Shown piece by piece: positions 7,880 to 15,276 of a DNA stretch of 22,210 nucleotides (positions are counted from its first letter, which is position 1; the number at the start of each line of letters is the position of its first letter). Both the position numbers and the translations under genes were made by a program. The notes beneath the pieces were generated by a model, which saw only the letters and a program-made list of their open reading frames with translations, searched no databases and was not told the DNA's origin. Origin of the DNA: JAVBLD01 sp031553705 (GTDB lineage Bacteria; Bacteroidota; Bacteroidia; Bacteroidales; Marinifilaceae); NCBI GenBank assembly GCA_031553705.1, contig JAVBLD010000005.1, positions 1 to 22,210 of the forward strand, written 5' to 3'.

Positions 7880-8182
7880 TTATATATGCTGTTTGATTAT
7901 TTTATCCAAGTGTCCGGGCGACATTACCCCACTTTGCCGCCAAACCTGCGCTCCGTCTTTAAATATGATCATTGTCGGAACAGCATGTACTTGGTAGTAT
8001 TTAAGTAGTTGATTGTTTTCCTGGTCATCTACATCATATTTTGTCACGGTAAATTTACCCCCGGTGCGTTCTTTTAATTGATCTATCACCGGGTGCATAC
8101 GTTGACAATGAGGGCACCAATCTGCATAAAATGCAACCAAAACCGGTTGTTTCTCCTGAATCATTTTGTAAAATCTTTCCAT
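7880..8182 (-). CDS. Small thioredoxin-like protein with a CPHC active site
   Basis: This encodes 100 residues forming a single thioredoxin fold without a signal peptide, so it is cytoplasmic. The redox motif is WCPHC (C23-C26), the residue pair found in DsbA-type oxidases rather than the CGPC of ordinary thioredoxin. The cis-Pro loop AVPT has P69, and the C-terminal VWRQSGVMS segment is typical. It is shorter than E. coli TrxA (109 residues). CPHC usually makes the disulfide more oxidising, so a role different from general reduction is possible (inference). Its neighbour at 8316-8630 is a paralog with CGPC at the same residue positions, and both carry the same 14-bp motif at matching distance upstream. 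Confidence 0.88.
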   Translation of the reverse strand: MERFYKMIQEKQPVLVAFYADWCPHCQRMHPVIDQLKERTGGKFTVTKYDVDDQENNQLLKYYQVHAVPTMIIFKDGAQVWRQSGVMSPGHLDKIIKQHI

Positions 8183-8205
8183 ATATCCGTTTTTAGTGTA
8201 TCGTA

Positions 8206-8219
8206 TTTGTTATACTTGA
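8206..8219 (-). promoter_or_regulatory. 14-bp motif shared by both thioredoxin genes (copy 1)
   Basis: On the minus strand TCAAGTATAACAAA lies 23 nt before the ATG at 8182. The identical 14-mer lies 24 nt before the paralog at 8630. The flanks are dissimilar, which suggests a kept regulatory or promoter element. It does not match TAnnTTTG on this strand. Confidence 0.5.
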
Positions 8220-8315
8220 TTGAGTAGAAAAAGTTTGTAAAATGGCCAAGGATTTTACCTACGGATGAAGGCGAAATAATTGTTGCGGAAAGATGTGCAT
8301 GGAGCAGATAAAGCT

Positions 8316-8630
8316 CTATGTTCCAGTTCCTAATCTGCTATTTAAGACCTCCTTTAGCTGAGCCGCCGGAAGGGCACCGCTCTGCCGCCAGATTATTTTC
8401 CCTTCTTTAAACAGTAATAGGGTCGGTACTGCCTGGACCTGGTAGGCAAATATAAATCGCCGGTTAGCGGGTTGGTCGACGTCTACTTTCAAAATGATAA
8501 GTTTATCGCCCAATTGTTGTTTCAACTCTTCGAGCACCGGGTGCATCATTTTACAGGGACCGCACCAGGTGGCAAAACAATCAACCAGTACAGGGGTTTT
8601 ACCTTTTATCAGTTCACTGAATGTCGTCAT
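8316..8630 (-). CDS. Thioredoxin (CGPC)
   Basis: This encodes 104 residues forming a single thioredoxin domain without a signal peptide. The active site WCGPC (C23-C26) is canonical, cis-Pro is P69 in QAVPT, and the GKIIWRQSGAL segment is conserved. The protein would act as a cytoplasmic disulfide reductant for enzymes such as ribonucleotide reductase or peroxiredoxins, recharged by thioredoxin reductase (family knowledge; neither reductase nor client is in this window). It and the CPHC gene downstream align without gaps through the active site and cis-Pro, pointing to a tandem duplication. The 133-bp gap and the repeated 14-mer suggest that each gene has its own start of transcription. Confidence 0.9.
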   Translation of the reverse strand: MTTFSELIKGKTPVLVDCFATWCGPCKMMHPVLEELKQQLGDKLIILKVDVDQPANRRFIFAYQVQAVPTLLLFKEGKIIWRQSGALPAAQLKEVLNSRLGTGT

Positions 8631-8654
8631 CGTTTTTCATTTAAATCGGTTGAT

Positions 8655-8668
8655 TTTGTTATACTTGA
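8655..8668 (-). promoter_or_regulatory. 14-bp motif shared by both thioredoxin genes (copy 2)
   Basis: TCAAGTATAACAAA on the minus strand, 24 nt before the ATG at 8630. It is identical to the copy at 8206-8219. Confidence 0.5.
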
Positions 8669-8710
8669 AATAGAATGCCGGAGTTACAGTGTCGATGATT
8701 GAAAAACAAT

Positions 8711-9373
8711 CTACAATAATTTCTGTTTGTTGATAATCAGTTCAAACTTGATTTTCAGGAAGTCGGCGGCTTTTCGACTCAATAACATACGTCCTAGGAA
8801 AATTTCAAAGTAATCCATAACGGCAGAGATAGAGGTGTCGATTTTCAGTTCAAGGGTAATGGCTGTTTTTGTATCGTTAAAGTAAATCTTGGACGATTCT
8901 ACGGCGTAATTCACCCGGTCATGGATGTCAAAGCAGGTCATATCCTGGTTCCGGACACGGGTTCTCCTTACGTCGGTCTTGTCGGCTAATATCAGGGCGG
9001 CAGCAATCGGGTTGACGGCAACAGCCGTTGCTTCGTCATGGTTGCCGATAGCGCTGATTATTTGTGCAATCTCTTCTGCTTTCATCCCCATCCGATCGAG
9101 TAGCCGGAATGCAAGGATTGCCCCGCTTTGAGCATGGTCAATCCGGTTTACAACATTACCGATGTCATGCATGTAACCAGCGATCCTAGCCAGTTCGGCC
9201 TCTCTTTTGGAATATCCCAGTGTGGATAATACCATTCCGGCAGTTTCTGCTGCCCTTAAACAATGGGGGAAGGCATGTTCGGTGAATCCCAATACCCCTA
9301 AAACTTTGTCTGCCTGATTGATATAACATGTTATATTAGGGTCCCTGCGGACATCCTCATACGTTACAACCAT
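8711..9373 (-). CDS. HD-domain metal-dependent phosphohydrolase
   Basis: This encodes 220 residues. HD-superfamily ligands appear in order: H37 in EHAFPHC, H69-D70 in GYMHDIGN, H80, H112-D113 in GNHDEA, and D131 in ILADKTDVRR. The doubled histidines suggest a two-metal site. There is no signal peptide, membrane segment or partner domain. HD proteins of this size hydrolyse phosphomonoesters or nucleotides; the substrate cannot be named. The first 140 residues look, from memory, closer to HD proteins of Clostridia than to usual Bacteroidetes ones. The C-terminal part (about 150-220) is less conserved and may be a dimerisation or sensing region. It lies 80 bp upstream of the thioredoxin genes on the same strand; a functional link is unproven. 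Confidence 0.85.
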   Translation of the reverse strand: MVVTYEDVRRDPNITCYINQADKVLGVLGFTEHAFPHCLRAAETAGMVLSTLGYSKREAELARIAGYMHDIGNVVNRIDHAQSGAILAFRLLDRMGMKAEEIAQIISAIGNHDEATAVAVNPIAAALILADKTDVRRTRVRNQDMTCFDIHDRVNYAVESSKIYFNDTKTAITLELKIDTSISAVMDYFEIFLGRMLLSRKAADFLKIKFELIINKQKLL

Positions 9374-9508
9374 TTTATTTCTTTTTTATAAATATTATAT
9401 GCGAAAAATGAGACGTGAAATGTAATACATTGTTTTCATATTTAATGTGAGGCGTATCTTTTTTTTGTGATTATTCGTATTACTTACAAAATTTTGAATT
9501 TCAATATT

Positions 9509-10504
9509 ATGAAAATAAAATACGTTTTCTCTGTTTTATTCATTGTTATTTGCGCGGACTTGTCAGGACAGGTGGGAGGTGGAATGAAAATAACCAGAAG
9601 GCAGGATAGTACAAAGTTGGACAGTTTAGAGAATGCAACCTATCCATACAAATTTCCTATATTTGGAGATAAAGTTACCAGAAAAGGATTCGTTATGCCG
9701 CTACCTGCCGGAATAATGTTGAATACGGTATTTGTTAAGCAGGATGTTGTCATATCCGACTTAAGTGTGGGTATTAACGACGGAGAACCGGTGGATTTAA
9801 GCAATATAGTGCAATTCGGCGATATAACGGCTAATATTCAGAACGCTAATCTTAGGGCGGATTTATGGGTATTCCCGTTTTTAAATGTTTACGCGTTGGC
9901 CGGCGTAGCTTGGACACAAACAAAAGTGGGACTTGTACAGCCAATCTCATTTTCCACTGAGGCCAAATTCAGCGGAGGAATGTATGGCGTGGGCGTTACG
10001 GCTGCTTCTGGTATACGGGGAGCATTTTTTACACTTGACTTTAATAGTTCATGGGTTCATTTCAAGGAGATAGAAGGAGCTATCAATACATTGATGCTGA
10101 CTCCCCGCATAGGGCATTCGGTACAGTTAAGGAGAAAAGATAGTAATATTGCCTATTGGTTTGGTGCTACTCGTTTGTATTTGAACCGGATGACTACGGG
10201 AAGTATAAAGCTTTCCGATATCATTCAAGAAAACAATTTTCTTGCTAAACTACAGGAACTGTCAGTATCGGGTGATTTATCTCCGGTGCAACAACAGTTA
10301 GTAGACAATATGATCGATCGTATTGAAAACCTTGAAGATGCGAAGATCAATTATTCGCTGAAGAAACGCCCGACGCATGATCTAACTTTTATTGTCGGGG
10401 CGCAATACCAGCTTAGTTCGGTATGGCAATTCCGTACCGAAATGAGCTTTTGGAGAGGCCGCACGTCGGCGTTGTTCTCCGCCAATTATCGTTTTGGATT
10501 TTAA
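9509..10504 (+). CDS. Predicted outer-membrane beta-barrel protein of unknown function
   Basis: This encodes 331 residues. Residues 1-20 (MKIKYVFSVLFIVICADLSG) form a signal peptide. The mature part is rich in alternating strands with aromatic girdle residues (for example ADLWVFPFLNVYALAG, FFTLDFNSSWVHF, IAYWFGATRLYL, DLTFIVGAQYQL, WQFRTEMSFW). The chain ends in NYRFGF with a C-terminal Phe, the classic sorting signal recognised by the BAM complex. A helical insert (about 240-285, SDIIQENNFLAKLQEL) may form a loop or plug. No transport family was recognised. The frame is open back to GTG 9467, but that would add 14 residues ahead of the signal peptide, so ATG 9509 is preferred. No clear -7 element was seen. 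A strong hairpin follows the stop. Confidence 0.8.
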   Translation: MKIKYVFSVLFIVICADLSGQVGGGMKITRRQDSTKLDSLENATYPYKFPIFGDKVTRKGFVMPLPAGIMLNTVFVKQDVVISDLSVGINDGEPVDLSNIVQFGDITANIQNANLRADLWVFPFLNVYALAGVAWTQTKVGLVQPISFSTEAKFSGGMYGVGVTAASGIRGAFFTLDFNSSWVHFKEIEGAINTLMLTPRIGHSVQLRRKDSNIAYWFGATRLYLNRMTTGSIKLSDIIQENNFLAKLQELSVSGDLSPVQQQLVDNMIDRIENLEDAKINYSLKKRPTHDLTFIVGAQYQLSSVWQFRTEMSFWRGRTSALFSANYRFGF

Positions 10505-10547
10505 AAAAAAAGATACAAGGTGAAATTTCTTTCGAAGCCTTGTATCT
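10503..10547 (-). terminator. Intrinsic terminator of the acetyltransferase gene (minus strand)
   Basis: AGATACAAGG (10511-10520) and CCTTGTATCT (10538-10547) form a perfect 10-bp stem with a 17-nt loop. On the minus strand it is followed by eight T residues, a strong intrinsic terminator for the gene that stops at 10579. The plus strand lacks a T run but the hairpin also directly follows the beta-barrel gene. Confidence 0.8.
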
Positions 10548-10578
10548 CTAATATATTAGGTTTCCTAACCGACTTATT

Positions 10579-11115
10579 TTAGTTGTTATTCCAATTGCTG
10601 GCCAGTTGTTGGAAATAAATAACGTCCTCCCATTCATTGCCTCGTTTGAGCCATTCTTTCCGATGACCGGTTTGCGTAAAACTAAGGGATTCGAAAAGTT
10701 TCAGACTGGCGATGTTGCAACTGGGTACGCTACAGTAAACCTGATGCAGGCCAAGGGTCTCAAAGCAATAATCAAGCATAAGTTTTATTGCTGAGGTAGC
10801 AAATCCTTTCTTTCTGTTTTGCATGGCATGAATCATGACACCCAAGCCGGCGCGCTGATGATAAGGATCAAAATCGTAAAGGTCAATTAACCCTACAGGA
10901 GCTTCGGTTTCTTTTTCGGTAATCATCATTCGAAGCTGTTTGGTTACATAGATGTCTAAATGAGCATTTTCAATATACTTTTTCAATGTAAAATGAGAAA
11001 ATGGAGTTAATGTGTCACTGATATCCCATAAATCCATATCATTCTCCCATTTATAAAGGTATTCCAGATCCTCTGGCTCCAATGCCCTAATAGAGATGTT
11101 TTCATCGTGCATCAT
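10579..11115 (-). CDS. GNAT-family N-acetyltransferase (RimJ/RimL/SpeG-like)
   Basis: This encodes 178 residues forming a single GNAT fold. The N-terminus IRALEPEDLEYLYKWEND is typical of the SpeG/RimL branch. The acetyl-CoA pyrophosphate loop (motif A) is QNRKKGFA at 99-106. The downstream helix-strand LMLDYCFETLGLHQVYCSV and the N-x-x-S-LKLFESLSF block complete the fold. Members acetylate polyamines, ribosomal protein N-termini or small molecules; the SpeG-like look (VGLIDLYDFDPYHQRA) mildly favours a polyamine, but substrate calls in this family are unreliable. Either of two adjacent Met codons could start it. It stands alone, with a -7 element 68 bp upstream and a strong terminator downstream. 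Confidence 0.85.
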   Translation of the reverse strand: MMHDENISIRALEPEDLEYLYKWENDMDLWDISDTLTPFSHFTLKKYIENAHLDIYVTKQLRMMITEKETEAPVGLIDLYDFDPYHQRAGLGVMIHAMQNRKKGFATSAIKLMLDYCFETLGLHQVYCSVPSCNIASLKLFESLSFTQTGHRKEWLKRGNEWEDVIYFQQLASNWNNN

Positions 11116-11183
11116 AGTTCATTTGCATTATTATAGATTTTCAATATATTCTTTCGTCGCGATCCGATGTATTATAATTCTTA

Positions 11184-11191
11184 CAAATATA
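11184..11191 (-). promoter_or_regulatory. Bacteroidetes -7 element for the acetyltransferase
   Basis: On the minus strand TATATTTG matches TAnnTTTG, 68 bp before the ATG at 11115. Confidence 0.45.
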
Positions 11192-11343
11192 CTTGTTTTT
11201 TTCAATAATTGGTAGGATAGATAGAATCAAAATAAATTCGTTGTAATATGCATATACACAGTATATTAATTTTTGTTGAGGGTTTTCTAACTAAATTTAT
11301 CCGATAATCTCTTCCTCCGTGATTCGAAATATTCGATTTTCAC

Positions 11344-11351
11344 TATTTTTG
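11344..11351 (+). promoter_or_regulatory. Bacteroidetes -7 element for miaA
   Basis: TATTTTTG matches TAnnTTTG and lies 19 bp before the miaA ATG, so the leader would be only about 13-15 nt. A perfect palindrome begins at its last base. Confidence 0.5.
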
Positions 11352-11367
11352 TATAGAAATTCTATAC
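11351..11367. promoter_or_regulatory. Perfect 17-bp palindrome between promoter and miaA start (possible operator)
   Basis: GTATAGAA-A-TTCTATAC is a perfect dyad with a single central base. It covers the expected transcription start and ends 3 bp before the ATG. A dimeric repressor site is the natural reading; a short hairpin at the mRNA 5' end is the alternative. No matching copy was noticed elsewhere in the window. Confidence 0.4.
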
Positions 11368-11370
11368 GTA

Positions 11371-12312
11371 ATGATTAAAAAAATGTTTAACCTATTGAGT
11401 ATTGTCGGACCGACAGCTTGCGGAAAGACCGCTTTGGCAGTTAGAATGGCGGTAGAGCTTGAGGGGGAAGTAATCAGCGCCGATTCGCGACAAGTGTACA
11501 GGAGAATGGATATCGGAACCGGTAAAGATCTGGAAGAGTATCATTATAAGGGACATAAGATACCCTATCATCTGATCGATATATTGGATGCGGGATGTAA
11601 ATATAATGTTTTCGAATATCAAAAGGATTTTATTCGAGTCTGGAACGATTGCGAACAAAGGGATGTGTTTCCGGTGTTATGTGGAGGAAGCGGTTTATAT
11701 ATAGAAGCAATTCTTAAAGGGTATCAGCTTCTGGCTGTGCCGGTGAATGTGGCCCTGAGGGAGTCTTTGACCGGAATGGATTTGCCGGCACTGGCCGAGC
11801 GGTTGGCTACCTATAAGAGGTTGCATAATATTACGGATATCGATACCGTAAAGCGGGCCATCCGGGCCATCGAGATTGAAGAATATAATAAGAATCATCC
11901 TTTTGAACAGAAGGCATTTCCCGAGATTAATTCGTTGATTGTCGGTCTGGATATCAGCCGGGAAGCGCGGAGACAAAGGATTACACAACGACTGTATGAT
12001 CGCCTGCAAAACGGCATGATGGAGGAAGTGCAGCAGCTCCTGGATGCCGGTGTGGAAGCGGATGACCTGATCTATTACGGATTGGAATATAAATACCTTA
12101 CCTTGTATCTTACCGGAAAGTTGACCTATCCGGAGATGGTGGAAAAATTGAATGTTGCCATTCATCAGTTTGCAAAAAGGCAAATGACATGGTTTCGTAA
12201 AATGGAACGGGATGGTTTTAATATCAGATGGCTTGATGCAGAACTTTCTCTTGATGAAAAGGCGGAAAAGATCAAAATATGGCTGAAAGAGGGAGCATCT
12301 CAACTGCAATAA
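11371..12312 (+). CDS. miaA: tRNA dimethylallyltransferase
   Basis: This encodes 313 residues, close to the usual 300-316. The P-loop GPTACGKT is at 13-20. The catalytic ADSRQVYRRMDIGT block is at 37-50 and includes D38. IPYHLIDI, GGSGLYIEAILKGY and the C-terminal YGLEYKYL and HQFAKRQMTWFRK blocks are present. The enzyme transfers a dimethylallyl group to N6 of A37 in tRNAs reading codons that start with U. GTGKDLEEY replaces the more common GTAKP, as in one of the two MiaA paralogs that many Bacteroidetes carry (from memory). A second in-frame ATG at 11383 would still keep the P-loop. The -7 element, 19 bp ahead, fits the ATG at 11371. Confidence 0.92.
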   Translation: MIKKMFNLLSIVGPTACGKTALAVRMAVELEGEVISADSRQVYRRMDIGTGKDLEEYHYKGHKIPYHLIDILDAGCKYNVFEYQKDFIRVWNDCEQRDVFPVLCGGSGLYIEAILKGYQLLAVPVNVALRESLTGMDLPALAERLATYKRLHNITDIDTVKRAIRAIEIEEYNKNHPFEQKAFPEINSLIVGLDISREARRQRITQRLYDRLQNGMMEEVQQLLDAGVEADDLIYYGLEYKYLTLYLTGKLTYPEMVEKLNVAIHQFAKRQMTWFRKMERDGFNIRWLDAELSLDEKAEKIKIWLKEGASQLQ

Positions 12313-12471
12313 AGTTGAAATAGCAGGTAAGGAAGAAATTATTGAGAAATTTAATATTGATTCCGTACAAATTCCTTTGATCGGGCATAATTTGCTTTGC
12401 ATTATTGATTAAAATATTTAATTACAAGTATACTTATGAATCTCCGAGCGTAAAGGTTTTGAACCAGTATC

Positions 12472-13650
12472 TTATTCGACATATAATGCCAATCCTTTCA
12501 GGTATTCCCCTTCGGGATGATAAATGCTTACCGGATGATCTGCCGGTTGGGTAAGCTGGTGTAATATTTTTACCCTCCTGCCGGTATTGGCAGCAGCCGT
12601 GAATACGGTTTGCCGGAATACCTCTTTTGTGATCACCTGGGAACATGAAAAAGTAAAAATAATGCCTCCCGGCCTGACCATTTCAATTCCTTTCCGGTTC
12701 AGTTTCTTATACCCTTGTATTGCATTGTCCAATACATTTTGGTGTTTTGCAAAAGCTGGAGGATCAAGAACGATAAGATCGTATTTGTGATATGATTTTT
12801 CAAGAAACTTGAAAGCTTCTTCCGCAAAAGCCCTATGGCGGTTATCTCCCGGAAAGTTGAGTTCGACATTCCGGTTGGCCAGCTCAATGGCTTTAGCCGA
12901 AACATCGACCGAATCTACTGACCGGGCACCGCCGCGCATAGCGTAAAATGAAAATCCTCCGGTATAACAGAACATATTCAACACATCTTTATCTTTCGCG
13001 TACATCTCCAGAAGACGGCGATTCTCCCGCTGATCAATGAAAAAGCCGGTTTTCTGTCCTTCCAGCCAATCGACATGAAAATGGAGCCCATTTTCATGTG
13101 CGATGAATTGCTCGGCTTTACCGTATAAGTATCCGTTTTTCGGTTCGATATTCGCTTTATAGGGAAGGGTAGATTCCGATTTATCGTAGATGGCTGTAAT
13201 TTTATTGCCCATCACTTCCGACAGTGCTTTGGCAATTGCTTCCCGCTCCAGGTACATCCCTACAGAGTGAAATTGTACAACGGCCACACCCGCGTAATAG
13301 TCAACAACTAACCCTGGTAAATCGTCTCCTTCGCCATGGATAAGCCGGTAAACATTATTTGTAAGTGAATTGGCGAGTCCTGCAGTATGACGTAGCCTGT
13401 ATGCCTGGGCGATTTTTTCCGTCCAAAAACGATCGTCGATGTCCCGTTCTTCAAAACTCAATATCCGTACTGCAATAGAACCGATCTGATAGTGACCGAT
13501 AGCCAGAAACATTTTCTGAGAGTCATATACCTTGACAAGATCTCCTTCTTGTATACCTGCATCGATCTTTGCAATGGCTCCCGAGAAAATCCAGGGATGG
13601 TATCGGAATAACGATTTTTCTTTGCCGGCTTTTAGGATAATCTGACGCAT
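12472..13650 (-). CDS. rlmI: 23S rRNA m5C methyltransferase, RlmI-like
   Basis: This encodes 392 residues; E. coli RlmI has 396. An N-terminal PUA domain (about 1-75: HPWIFSGAIAKID, GDLVKVYD) is followed by a linking beta domain and a Rossmann methyltransferase. Motifs are QKTGFFIDQREN at 199-210, the SAM-binding NMFCYTGGFSFYA near 225-237, acidic DVSAKAIELA near 249-258, DPPAFAK at 296-302 and the catalytic SCSQ with C336. The family methylates C5 of C1962 (E. coli numbering) in 23S rRNA before subunit assembly. Some annotated members are only generic SAM methyltransferases, so the exact target is inferred. It is a single gene with a -7 element 25 bp upstream. Confidence 0.88.
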   Translation of the reverse strand: MRQIILKAGKEKSLFRYHPWIFSGAIAKIDAGIQEGDLVKVYDSQKMFLAIGHYQIGSIAVRILSFEERDIDDRFWTEKIAQAYRLRHTAGLANSLTNNVYRLIHGEGDDLPGLVVDYYAGVAVVQFHSVGMYLEREAIAKALSEVMGNKITAIYDKSESTLPYKANIEPKNGYLYGKAEQFIAHENGLHFHVDWLEGQKTGFFIDQRENRRLLEMYAKDKDVLNMFCYTGGFSFYAMRGGARSVDSVDVSAKAIELANRNVELNFPGDNRHRAFAEEAFKFLEKSYHKYDLIVLDPPAFAKHQNVLDNAIQGYKKLNRKGIEMVRPGGIIFTFSCSQVITKEVFRQTVFTAAANTGRRVKILHQLTQPADHPVSIYHPEGEYLKGLALYVE

Positions 13651-13674
13651 AGATTCTGTATTTTAGTGAACAGG

Positions 13675-13682
13675 CAAAAGTA
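13675..13682 (-). promoter_or_regulatory. Bacteroidetes -7 element for rlmI
   Basis: On the minus strand TACTTTTG matches TAnnTTTG, 24 bp before the ATG at 13650, giving a leader of about 18 nt. Confidence 0.5.
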
Positions 13683-13824
13683 ACTATTTTTATTTATGAA
13701 TTTTGAGAGTTTTGCCAGTGAGATGATATTTAAACAAAATTTATTAACTTGAAATTGTTTTAATTCATAATAATTTTTAACTTGCATAAAAATCAATATG
13801 GTGTAATCTTAATAAGTGCTCAAA

Positions 13825-14535
13825 ATGAATATCAGGACTTATAACACCTCGGAAGGTGCTTTACGGGCTCTTTCGGATCGATTGATCTCGTTAATGCAAG
13901 CAAATAACACAAGGCCTTTTCATTTGGCTTTATCAGGTGGCGAAACCGCTCAAATGCTTTTTAAAGTATGGCGTGAGGAGTATCGCGACAAGATTAACTG
14001 GGATACATTGCGTTTTTATTGGGTAGATGAACGGTGCGTAGATCCCGGTAACAATCAAAGCAATTTTAAATATGCCGATGAATTGTTGTTTTATCCGTTA
14101 GGAATTCCAGCCAATCATGTACATCGTATTTTTGGCGAACAGGCTCCGGAGCTTGAAGCGGAACGTTATTCCGAGCATGTGAAATGGGAGCTTCCCGGAT
14201 ATGCAAACTTTCCACGTTTTGATTGCATTATTCTTGGAATAGGTAATGACGGACATGTTGCTTCCATTTTTCCGGCTATTCCGAAATTGCTCACGGATAA
14301 TAGGTGTTATGCGGTAGCAAGTCATCCTGTTACCGGTCAGAAACGTATTACAATGACCGGGGTACTTATTCTGAGAGGCAATGAATTATTGCTTCCTGTG
14401 ATAGGATTTGCCAAAACCGATATTTTAAGGCGTGTGGTGGGTGAATTGCGCCTGAGAAAACCGGTCTCTCCGGCTGCTTATGTTTTATCGCATGCGATCT
14501 CGGCAACTATTTATACTAATTGTAAGATAGAGTGA
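13825..14535 (+). CDS. pgl: 6-phosphogluconolactonase
   Basis: This encodes 236 residues. DevB/Pgl-type landmarks are LALSGGETAQMLF (S37-G39 sugar-phosphate loop), FYWVDERCV, SNFKYADE, the signature GIGNDGHVASIFP at 138-150 (usual form GMGEDGHTASLFP) and KRITMTG. The enzyme hydrolyses 6-phosphoglucono-delta-lactone to 6-phosphogluconate, the second step of the oxidative pentose phosphate pathway, in the cytoplasm. In many relatives pgl sits with zwf and gnd; here neither neighbour belongs to the pathway. ATG 13825 is preferred over GTG 13816, which adds only three residues. No convincing -7 element was found. Confidence 0.9.
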   Translation: MNIRTYNTSEGALRALSDRLISLMQANNTRPFHLALSGGETAQMLFKVWREEYRDKINWDTLRFYWVDERCVDPGNNQSNFKYADELLFYPLGIPANHVHRIFGEQAPELEAERYSEHVKWELPGYANFPRFDCIILGIGNDGHVASIFPAIPKLLTDNRCYAVASHPVTGQKRITMTGVLILRGNELLLPVIGFAKTDILRRVVGELRLRKPVSPAAYVLSHAISATIYTNCKIE

Positions 14536-14555
14536 TATCGATTTTAGATTCATTA

Positions 14556-15104
14556 TTATTTTATTTTATCAGCCAGCCATGTGAATTCGGTTAGCATAGG
14601 TTCTATAGTGGTAATCGCTTTTTCTTCATTGTAAGGACGACCTTCTTCGTTGAACTCCGCTTCCGTGTTGGTGAAAGTGCACAGAACGGGAGCGACAACG
14701 GCACCGATTTTCAGGAGTATGGCTTGAAGCGCCTGAATGGTTGCAACACCAGGAACTCTTCCTATAGTTGATGAAACGATGGTTACCGGTTTATGCTTCC
14801 ATTCTTTGAAATAAACGTCGATAATATTTTTTAATGAAGCAGGGAAACTGCCGTTGTATACCGGAGTGACAATGATAATTCCTTCGGCTTTTGTGAATTT
14901 TTCCGTGAAGTCCTTTAGTTGTTTTGACGGCCGCTGTTGAAATACCAGGCGCTCGTTAAAGAGTGGGAAATCGTATTGTTTCAGATCCAGCAGTTCTACT
15001 TCAATCTGCATACATTTTTCAATATACTGTTTCAGGAAGATAGCTACCCTGTGGCTGATTCTACCATCCCGGACACTGGAAGAAATAATGGCGATGCGTT
15101 TCAT
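14556..15104 (-). CDS. NAD(P)H-dependent FMN reductase / flavoprotein
   Basis: This encodes 182 residues with a flavodoxin-like fold of the FMN_red family. The phosphate-binding loop is SSSVRDGRISHRV (8-20) after strand MKRIAII. TPVYNGSFPASLKNIIDV (80-97) is the conserved flavin-contacting block. IGRVPGVATIQALQAIL is the usual third segment. Members reduce free FMN, quinones or azo compounds with NAD(P)H; the substrate cannot be assigned. Its stop faces the pgl stop 20 bp away. A strong terminator lies between it and the small HTH gene upstream, so it must be transcribed alone, but its promoter was not identified in the 130-bp gap. Confidence 0.88.
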   Translation of the reverse strand: MKRIAIISSSVRDGRISHRVAIFLKQYIEKCMQIEVELLDLKQYDFPLFNERLVFQQRPSKQLKDFTEKFTKAEGIIIVTPVYNGSFPASLKNIIDVYFKEWKHKPVTIVSSTIGRVPGVATIQALQAILLKIGAVVAPVLCTFTNTEAEFNEEGRPYNEEKAITTIEPMLTEFTWLADKIK

Positions 15105-15234
15105 TTTATATATACCTTTTGAGTTATAGACTATCGTATACAGATCACTTGTCCCATGGACTTATAAAAACAGCTGATTTTACGGATGGATCCGATAAAA
15201 GTTGGAGATGTATTCAAACAAGCGGGTGTCAAAC

Positions 15235-15266
15235 AAAAAAGGGAACCTTTTCTGATTCCCTTTTTT
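15235..15266. terminator. Strong bidirectional intrinsic terminator
   Basis: AAAAAAGGGAA (15235-15245) and TTCCCTTTTTT (15256-15266) form a perfect 11-bp stem with a 10-nt loop and T runs on both strands. It sits 10 bp after the stop of the HTH gene (minus strand). Confidence 0.85.
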
Positions 15267-15276
15267 ATTATTTCTT

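Noticed and set aside
11695..12402. 235-residue minus-strand open frame opposite miaA
   Set aside because: It is antisense to a clear miaA gene, has no start signals, and has an unlikely composition (many His, Phe, Ile, Leu, Gln).
12287..12412. Open frame overlapping the miaA 3' end, with coding-like tail (VEIAGKEEIIEKFNIDSVQI)
   Set aside because: It has no ATG, GTG or TTG ahead of the coding-like part, no ribosome site and no recognised homology; miaA already ends at its normal length, so a frameshifted extension is not needed.
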